Under the pieces are notes generated by a model. That model was not told the origin of the DNA. It worked only from the letters and a program-made list of their open reading frames with translations, and did no database searches. This document shows, piece after piece, positions 59,274 through 64,000 of a stretch of 64,000 bases of DNA; positions within the stretch are counted from its first letter, which is position 1, and each line of letters begins with the position of its first letter. Position numbers and translations under genes: made by a program. The stretch is from Sphingopyxis chilensis. Its GTDB lineage: Bacteria; Pseudomonadota; Alphaproteobacteria; Sphingomonadales; Sphingomonadaceae. The DNA is taken from the NCBI RefSeq assembly GCF_035930445.1, contig NZ_CP142394.1, positions 3,567,501 to 3,631,500 on the forward strand, read 5' to 3'.

Positions 59274-59966
59274 ATGCGCCCGGCCATCATGCCCCCCGCG
59301 CTCGACCATATCGACAGCTGGATCTTCGATCTCGACAACACGCTTTACGCGCCGTCGGCGAAGCTGTTCGACCTGATCGACGAACGCATGGGTGCCTTCA
59401 TCATGCGGTTGCTGGACGTCGACGCGGCCCACGCGCGGCGGGTGCAGAAGCAATATTTCCATGATCATGGTACGACGATGGCGGGGCTGATGCGCCATCA
59501 CGGCGTCGATCCCGAAACCTTCCTGATCGATGTCCATGATATCGCGCTCGACCGGCTGACGATCGACCCGCGGCTGCGCGCCGGGCTCGAGCGGCTGCCG
59601 GGGCGCAGGCTGGTGTTCACCAACGCCGACGCCGATTATGCCGCGCGCGTGCTCGAAGCGCGCGGGATCGCCGACCTGTTCGACGGCATCTGCGACATTC
59701 GCGTCACCCGCTACACGCCCAAGCCCGATGCGGCGGCCTATGATATGATGGTCGCGCACCTCGGCATCGATCCAGCGAAAAGCCTGTTCGTCGAGGATAT
59801 GGCGCGCAACCTGACACCCGCCAAAGCGCTCGGCATGACGACCGTGTGGCTGGACAATGGCAGCGAAAGCGGCCATCGCGACCACCTGCCGGGCCATGTC
59901 GATTTCCACGCGACCGACATCGCCGACTGGCTCGATACCTTGCCTTCACCTTGGGGAATTTCATGA
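59274..59966 (+). CDS. HAD-superfamily pyrimidine 5'-nucleotidase
   Basis: 230-aa HAD subfamily IA phosphatase related to yeast Sdt1/Phm8. Motif I F-D-L-D-N-T-L-Y near 19-26 with both catalytic Asp, motif II V-F-T-N-A, motif III Lys in Y-T-P-K-P-D, motif IV V-E-D. Likely dephosphorylates UMP/CMP or related nucleotides. ATG at 59274 chosen; ATG at 59289 and an upstream TTG at 59250 are alternatives, and none has a good ribosome site. The MITE-like repeat ends 36 bp upstream. Stop overlaps dapD by four bases. Confidence 0.9.
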   Translation: MRPAIMPPALDHIDSWIFDLDNTLYAPSAKLFDLIDERMGAFIMRLLDVDAAHARRVQKQYFHDHGTTMAGLMRHHGVDPETFLIDVHDIALDRLTIDPRLRAGLERLPGRRLVFTNADADYAARVLEARGIADLFDGICDIRVTRYTPKPDAAAYDMMVAHLGIDPAKSLFVEDMARNLTPAKALGMTTVWLDNGSESGHRDHLPGHVDFHATDIADWLDTLPSPWGIS

Positions 59967-60805
59967 CGACCGACCTCCAGAGCACGATCGAAGCCGCGTG
60001 GGATACGCGCGACACGCTGGGCCTTACCACGACCGGCGCGGTGCGCGACGCAGTCGAGACGGCGCTGGCGGGGCTCGACGACGGCAGTTATCGCGTCGCC
60101 GAGCGCGATGCGGGCGGCGCCTGGCAGGTCAACCAGTGGCTGAAGAAAGCGGTGCTGCTGTCGTTCCGCCTCAACGACATGGAGATCATCGAGGGCGGCG
60201 CCGGCGGCGCGACCTGGTGGGACAAGGTGCCGTCGAAATTCGCCGGCTGGGGCGAGAACCGCTTTCGCGACGCGGGCTTCCGCGCCGTTCCCGGCTCGAT
60301 CGTGCGCCGCGGCGCCTTTATCAGCAAGGGCGCGGTGCTGATGCCGAGCTTCGTCAACATCGGCGCGTACGTCGGCGAGGGGTCGATGGTCGATGCCTGG
60401 GCCACCGTCGGCAGCTGCGCCCAGATCGGCGCCAACGTCCACCTGTCGGGCGGCGCCGGGATCGGCGGCGTATTGGAGCCGCTGCAGGCGGGGCCGGTGG
60501 TGATCGAGGACGGCGCCTTCATCGGCGCACGCGCCGAAGTCGCCGAGGGCGTGATCGTGCGCGAGGGCGCGGTGCTGTCGATGGGCGTCTATCTCGGCGC
60601 GTCGACCAAGATCGTCGACCGCGCGACGGGCGAGGTTTTCATGGGCGAAGTTCCCGCTTACTCGGTGGTCGTGCCGGGATCGCTGCCCGGCAAGCCGCTG
60701 CCCGACGGAACCCCGGGGCCGTCGCTATACTGCGCCGTGATCGTCAAGCGCGTCGATGCCAAGACGCGCGCCAAGACCGGGATCAACGAGCTGCTGCGCG
60801 ACTGA
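59963..60805 (+). CDS. dapD: 2,3,4,5-tetrahydropyridine-2,6-dicarboxylate N-succinyltransferase
   Basis: Lysine/diaminopimelate pathway enzyme that succinylates tetrahydrodipicolinate (280 aa, normal). Helical N-terminal domain, then left-handed beta-helix hexapeptide repeats (about 105-230: [34 protein letters not shown]), then a short C-terminal region. ATG at 59963 overlaps the nucleotidase stop as ATGA, which fixes the start. Confidence 0.97.
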   Translation: MTTDLQSTIEAAWDTRDTLGLTTTGAVRDAVETALAGLDDGSYRVAERDAGGAWQVNQWLKKAVLLSFRLNDMEIIEGGAGGATWWDKVPSKFAGWGENRFRDAGFRAVPGSIVRRGAFISKGAVLMPSFVNIGAYVGEGSMVDAWATVGSCAQIGANVHLSGGAGIGGVLEPLQAGPVVIEDGAFIGARAEVAEGVIVREGAVLSMGVYLGASTKIVDRATGEVFMGEVPAYSVVVPGSLPGKPLPDGTPGPSLYCAVIVKRVDAKTRAKTGINELLRD

Positions 60806-60819
60806 CGCACGACATGGAG

Positions 60820-60835
60820 CCCGGCTTTCGCCGGG
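60820..60835. repeat. Short CCCGGC-TTTC-GCCGGG palindrome between dapD and gpmA
   Basis: A perfect 6-bp stem with TTTC loop lies between the convergent genes. No T-tract follows on either strand, so terminator activity is doubtful. It resembles the palindrome at 49576-49593 and may be one of a dispersed family. Confidence 0.5.
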
Positions 60836-60844
60836 GAACCGCGT

Positions 60845-61531
60845 TTACCGCTCGCTCAGATAATAGCGTTCGCGCGCGCTGAGGTCGTCGTTCAATTCGT
60901 AGACGATCGGCTGGCCGGTCGGGATTTCGAGCCCGGTGATGTCGGCGTCCGAAATGCCCGAGAGATGCTTGACGAGCGCGCGCAAACTGTTGCCGTGCGC
61001 CGAGATCAGCACCGTCTTGCCCGCGGCGAGTTCGGGGACGATCGCGGCTTCATAATAGGGAAGCACGCGTTCGATCGTATCCTTGAGGCTCTCGGCCGCC
61101 GGGATCGCGATGCCGGCGTAGCGCGGGTCGCTCGCGAGATTCCATTCGGAGCCGGCTTCGAGCGGCGGCGGCGGAATGTCGAAGCTGCGGCGCCAGATCT
61201 TGACCTGCTCGTCGCCATGCTTCGCCGCGGTCTCGGCCTTGTCGAGCCCGGTGAGGCCGCCATAGTGGCGCTCGTTGAGGCGCCAGTCCTTGGTGACAGG
61301 GAGCCACAAACGTCCCATCGCCTCGAGCGCGAGGTTCAATGTCTTGATCGCGCGCGTCTGGACCGAGGTGAAGCAGGTGTCGGGGGCGACGCTCTTCGCC
61401 TTCATCAGCTCGCCCGCCGCCCAGGCTTCGGCCGCGCCCTTTTCGGTGACATCGACATCCCACCAGCCGGTGAAGCGGTTTTCGAGATTCCACTGCGACT
61501 GGCCGTGACGGATGAGGATGAGCTGGGGCAT
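60845..61531 (-). CDS. gpmA: 2,3-bisphosphoglycerate-dependent phosphoglycerate mutase
   Basis: Glycolytic 3-PG/2-PG interconversion (228 aa). Phospho-histidine motif L-I-R-H-G-Q-S (His9), the second His in I-S-A-H-G-N-S-L-R, and E-R-H-Y-G-G-L-T-G are intact. Monocistronic, convergent with dapD and divergent from the Hsp20 gene. Confidence 0.97.
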   Translation of the reverse strand: MPQLILIRHGQSQWNLENRFTGWWDVDVTEKGAAEAWAAGELMKAKSVAPDTCFTSVQTRAIKTLNLALEAMGRLWLPVTKDWRLNERHYGGLTGLDKAETAAKHGDEQVKIWRRSFDIPPPPLEAGSEWNLASDPRYAGIAIPAAESLKDTIERVLPYYEAAIVPELAAGKTVLISAHGNSLRALVKHLSGISDADITGLEIPTGQPIVYELNDDLSARERYYLSER

Positions 61532-61600
61532 TTCGGATCCTTGCGCTGGAGGAGAGTCGCCGCCCTTTAGCGCGGCTTTTCACCGAACGCCAACCGCCCT

Positions 61601-61630
61601 CTTGAAATGGTTTCGGCTGCACCCAGATTT
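61601..61630 (+). promoter_or_regulatory. RpoH (sigma-32)-type heat-shock promoter of hsp20
   Basis: CTTGAAA (61601-61607), a 14-bp spacer, then CCCAGATTT (61622-61630). This is close to the sigma-32 consensus (CTTGAAA, 13-14 bp, CCCCATNT). It predicts a transcript start near 61636 and a leader of about 85 bases. The match lies upstream of a heat-shock gene, which makes chance less likely. Confidence 0.75.
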
Positions 61631-61635
61631 GGATC

Positions 61636-61722
61636 GTCCGGCCGCCGATACGGGGCCGGGTGGCGATCGCGGCCGAGCCCGCGGTCCCTTTGCTTCGCTT
61701 TGAAAGGAAGGAATGACTCATG
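61636..61722 (+). promoter_or_regulatory. Candidate ROSE-like RNA thermometer in the hsp20 leader
   Basis: TTGCTT (61690-61695) can pair with AAGGAA (61704-61709) of the ribosome-binding site with a central G-G apposition, the signature U-(U/C)-G-C-U anti-Shine-Dalgarno of ROSE elements. The loop is eight bases. Upstream GGCCG/CGGCC-rich segments (61640-61675) can form further stems, as in ROSE leaders. The Hsp20 ATG is at 61720. Class assigned by motif, not by a covariance model. Confidence 0.6.
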
Positions 61723-62178
61723 CGTAACAGCTTTGACTGGACCCCCTATCGCCGTTCGACCGTCGGCTTCGACCGGTTGTTCGATTTCCTTGAAACCAGC
61801 GGTTCGGGCGCGGAAAATTACCCGCCGTTCGACATCGAAAAGGTCGCCGACGACCATTTCCGCATCACGGTGGCCGTCGCGGGATTCAAGAGCGACGAAA
61901 TCGACATCACCGCGCAGCAGAACATGCTGACCGTCAGCGGCCGCAAGGCGCCGGTGGCCGAGGGCGAGGGGCGCCAGCTCCTCTATAGCGGCATCGCGAC
62001 GCGCGCGTTCGAGCGCCGCTTCCAGCTCGCCGATTTCGTGCGGGTCGCCAGCGCCGACCTCGCCGACGGGCTGCTCGTCATCGACCTGGTGCGCGAAGTG
62101 CCCGAGGCGATGAAGCCGCACAAGATCGCGATCGGTGGCACGGCCCAACCGGTGATCGAGGACAAGAAGGCCGCGTAA
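61720..62178 (+). CDS. Small heat-shock protein Hsp20 (IbpA-like)
   Basis: 152-aa ATP-independent holdase that traps unfolding proteins. A short N-terminal arm is followed by the alpha-crystallin domain (about 36-130; FRITVAVAGFKSDEI, LLYSGIATRAFERRF). The C-terminal I-x-I motif (K-I-A-I) used for oligomer assembly is at about 136-138. Leader carries a sigma-32-type promoter and a ROSE-like element, which agrees with heat-induced expression. Confidence 0.95.
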   Translation: MRNSFDWTPYRRSTVGFDRLFDFLETSGSGAENYPPFDIEKVADDHFRITVAVAGFKSDEIDITAQQNMLTVSGRKAPVAEGEGRQLLYSGIATRAFERRFQLADFVRVASADLADGLLVIDLVREVPEAMKPHKIAIGGTAQPVIEDKKAA

Positions 62179-62205
62179 GCACCGGCGAGCCTGACTTGAA
62201 TGATG

Positions 62206-62241
62206 CGGGGTCCGGAGTCCCTTCCGGGCCCCGTTTTCGTT
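62206..62241 (+). terminator. Intrinsic terminator after hsp20
   Basis: An 11-bp stem with one G-U pair (62206-62216 with 62223-62233), loop GTCCCT, then TTTTCGTT. Good rho-independent form. It also lies at the 3' end of the convergent GNAT gene. Confidence 0.85.
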
Positions 62242-62708
62242 CAGAGCGCGCGCGTCATGAAGCGGCTGAACGGGTCGGGCTTATAGTCGGCGAAGGGCGC
62301 GCACTCGGTGAAGCCGTAACGCCGATACAGCGCGAAGGCAGGCTCGAACGACCCGCTCGACCCGGTTTCCAAGCTGAGGCGTTCGAGACCCCGTTCGCGC
62401 GCGACATCGATGATATGGTCGAGCATATGCGCCGCGACACCCTGCCGCAGAAAGGCCTCGGCGGTGCGCATCGATTTGATTTCGCCGTGCGCGCTATCGA
62501 GCATCTTCAAAGCGCCGCAGCCGGCAAGCTCGTCACCCCGGTGGATCGACCAGAAGGTCACGTCGCCCGCGCGCAGTCCGTCGAAATCGAGGAAGTGGCA
62601 GCTGCCCGCGGGTGAGTTCGCGAGCATGCCCGCGAAATGCACCTCGAGCAGCGCGCGGACGGGCGCGCCCGACAGATCGTCCTCGACGATCCGCCAGGCG
62701 GCACTCAC
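62241..62708 (-). CDS. GNAT family N-acetyltransferase
   Basis: 155-aa acetyltransferase (RimI/ElaA-like outline). The acetyl-CoA loop R-Q-G-V-A-A-H-M-L near 88-96 and the L-Y-R-R-Y-G-F-T-E end are typical. GTG start at 62708 overlaps the stop of the upstream M14 peptidase gene (GTGA). Substrate unknown. Confidence 0.87.
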   Translation of the reverse strand: MSAAWRIVEDDLSGAPVRALLEVHFAGMLANSPAGSCHFLDFDGLRAGDVTFWSIHRGDELAGCGALKMLDSAHGEIKSMRTAEAFLRQGVAAHMLDHIIDVARERGLERLSLETGSSGSFEPAFALYRRYGFTECAPFADYKPDPFSRFMTRAL

Positions 62709-63826
62709 AGCATCTGGTCCAGCGTCTGGAGGCAGGCGTGCGCGAGCAGCTTCGAGCGCTCGGGCGACCAGCCCTGAACCGGATCGGGCAGGTCGCGATT
62801 GTCCTTGAACGGCATTTCGAGCGTCATCGACACCGCGCCGAAGCGTTCGGCGAGCTGCGTCGTCGACATCGAGAGATTCGCCTGCCCCGGCGCCGATTCG
62901 GTATAGCCGAGGTCGACCTGAAAATCGGGGGTGTTCGACGCGAGCGCGGCCTCGAACGCCTTATATTTTTCGGCCTGCTCGGCCTTCAGCGAGGGAATGC
63001 CCTCGAAACCCGCGAGGAAGACCGCGGGGATCGCCTCGTCGCCATGGACGTCCATCGCCCAGTCGACGCCGCTTTCGTCCATCGCGTTCCGAACTGCGAG
63101 CACTTCGGGGCTGCGCTCGGCGGTTGGATTCTCCCATTCGCGGTTGAGGTTCACGCCGGCGAAATTGGTGCGCAGATGCCCGCGACGCGATCCGTCGGGA
63201 TTCATGTTCGGTACGATATGGAAGCGGCATTTCTGCAGCAGCGAGCGTGCGTGCGGGTCGGCTGAATCGGTGAGCTTTTCGAGCGCGCCCTCCATCCACC
63301 ATTCGGCCATGCTCTCGCCGGGATGCTGGCGCGCATAGAGCCACACCTGCGTGTCGCCGCTGCCCATTTCGAGGCAGTCGACCGGCTGACCTTCGAGGCT
63401 GGTGCCGAGGCAGCGGTAGGTGACGCCCTCGCACTCGGCGACCGAGGCGATCAGGTCGTGATGGCGTTCCATCGAATAGGGCGCGAAATAGGCGATATAG
63501 AGGATCGGGCTTTCGGCGGTGTGCTGGATCGTCAGCGTGCCGCCGCCCGTTTTGGCGTCATACGCCGTGTCGAGACGGAACCAGTGTTCGCGGTCGGTGC
63601 TCGCGCATGCGGCATAGCCCGGCCAACCGTCGGGATAGGCCGATTCCGCCAGCCCGCCGATCGCGAGTTCAAGCGCGTCGCCGACGTGGCACGCGACGCG
63701 GAAGTGGAACCACTGGAAAAAGTCCGATTCGCGGTCCTTGCGAATCGAAAGGCGCGCCGACGTGCCGTCGACATTTTCCACGACGATATTGCCGCTGTCG
63801 AAAGCGGCGTTGATGCTGATGGTCAT
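62705..63826 (-). CDS. M14 family zinc carboxypeptidase (cytosolic carboxypeptidase-like)
   Basis: 373 aa, no signal peptide. An N-terminal beta domain (about 1-110) precedes the peptidase domain. Zinc ligands in H-P-G-E-S (H-x-x-E), the substrate region [13 protein letters not shown] then N-L-N-R-E-W, the third zinc ligand in D-V-H-G-D-E, and catalytic Glu in T-L-E-M-P-F are all present. This is the AGBL/CCP-like bacterial subgroup, which trims C-terminal residues; bacterial targets unknown. The ATG overlaps the preceding DUF4136-like stop by three bases. Confidence 0.92.
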   Translation of the reverse strand: MTISINAAFDSGNIVVENVDGTSARLSIRKDRESDFFQWFHFRVACHVGDALELAIGGLAESAYPDGWPGYAACASTDREHWFRLDTAYDAKTGGGTLTIQHTAESPILYIAYFAPYSMERHHDLIASVAECEGVTYRCLGTSLEGQPVDCLEMGSGDTQVWLYARQHPGESMAEWWMEGALEKLTDSADPHARSLLQKCRFHIVPNMNPDGSRRGHLRTNFAGVNLNREWENPTAERSPEVLAVRNAMDESGVDWAMDVHGDEAIPAVFLAGFEGIPSLKAEQAEKYKAFEAALASNTPDFQVDLGYTESAPGQANLSMSTTQLAERFGAVSMTLEMPFKDNRDLPDPVQGWSPERSKLLAHACLQTLDQML

Positions 63827-64000
63827 TTGACGCTGATAGTGCGTCCGGATTCGCCGGGGAAGTCCTTGAATAAGGCTTCGGCCAATTTCGCTGCGGCGAG
63901 GCTCGGCTGGTTCGCGGGCGCCTTGACCGGAACCGCGGTCAGCGCGCGGCCTTCCCACAACGCCTGACCCGTCGCGGCATCGTCGATGCGCACCGACAGC
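63823..64000 (-). CDS. C-terminal end of a DUF4136-like protein (cut by window edge)
   Basis: The last 58 or so residues of a protein running off the right edge: it reads [20 protein letters not shown], then [22 protein letters not shown] and a stop. The D-A-x-T-G-x-x-L-W-x-G-x-A strand and F-P-G-E-S end resemble DUF4136 lipoproteins. The stop codon overlaps the M14 peptidase ATG (ATGA), so it heads or precedes this small operon. Family call tentative because only the end is visible. Confidence 0.55.
   Translation of the reverse strand, partial: LSVRIDDAATGQALWEGRALTAVPVKAPANQPSLAAAKLAEALFKDFPGESGRTISVK

Noticed and set aside
61713..61727. Mini-ORF ATG ACT CAT GCG TAA overlapping the hsp20 start
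   Set aside because: Four codons, too close to the ribosome site for efficient use, and no precedent I know for ROSE-controlled genes. The overlap is probably chance.

Overview
The window is high-GC, densely coded chromosomal DNA from an alphaproteobacterium, most likely a sphingomonad (Sphingopyxis or a near relative). The evidence is the gene order: COQ9, DUF3576-leuS-lptE-holA, bamE facing a cytochrome bc1 chaperone gene and a DUF177 gene, and one str-S10-spc block ending in secY-adk. The species guess is inference. I see no rRNA, tRNA, CRISPR array, insertion sequence or prophage gene. Nearly everything is core genome, with a few lineage-specific inserts.

Layout. 1-2.1 kb: feoA-feoB iron uptake (feoB cut by the left edge) and COQ9. 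2.2-6.4 kb: an Old Yellow Enzyme, then a riboflavin pair (RibBX with an N-terminal helix-turn-helix, then lumazine synthase), a membrane protein and a periplasmic ankyrin protein. 6.5-11 kb: SCO1, a UPF0260 protein, a YgjP-like metallopeptidase, PBP1A and MsrB. 11-14 kb: a translationally coupled type III polyketide synthase / methyltransferase / flavoprotein operon, the one clear specialised-metabolism locus. 14-17.4 kb: DUF4402, YggS, a ThiE-like protein and two exported proteins. 17.5-25.3 kb: leuS-lptE-holA, then pheS-pheT. 25.3-35 kb: an HSL-type esterase, mutS-glnD, ogt and the hybrid malic enzyme maeB, closed by a strong intrinsic terminator. 35-38.2 kb: bamE, the bc1 chaperone, DUF177, an SRPBCC protein and adk.

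38.2-54.5 kb, minus strand: a translation super-cluster, read rpsL-rpsG-fusA-tuf-rpsJ-rplC-rplD-rplW-rplB-rpsS-rplV-rpsC-rplP-rpmC-rpsQ-rplN-rplX-rplE-rpsN-rpsH-rplF-rplR-rpsE-rpmD-(DUF1737)-rplO-secY-adk. Within it are several hairpin-bearing spacers, a 298-bp structured gap between rpsJ and rplC, a DUF1737 gene inside the spc segment, and low-complexity tails on uS5, uL3 and uL15.

54.8-64 kb: a DNA-deoxyinosine-glycosylase-like protein, an exported amidohydrolase, a subtilisin-type lipoprotein with a probable barrel region, a MITE-like palindromic repeat, a HAD pyrimidine nucleotidase coupled to dapD, gpmA, an Hsp20 gene with a sigma-32-type promoter and a ROSE-like RNA thermometer, a GNAT acetyltransferase coupled to an M14 carboxypeptidase, and the end of a DUF4136-like gene at the right edge.

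The best leads for undescribed biology are the RibBX helix-turn-helix with inverted repeats beside its own start, the type III PKS operon, the structured rplC leader, the DUF1737 insertion in the spc operon, and the Hsp20 heat-shock control region.
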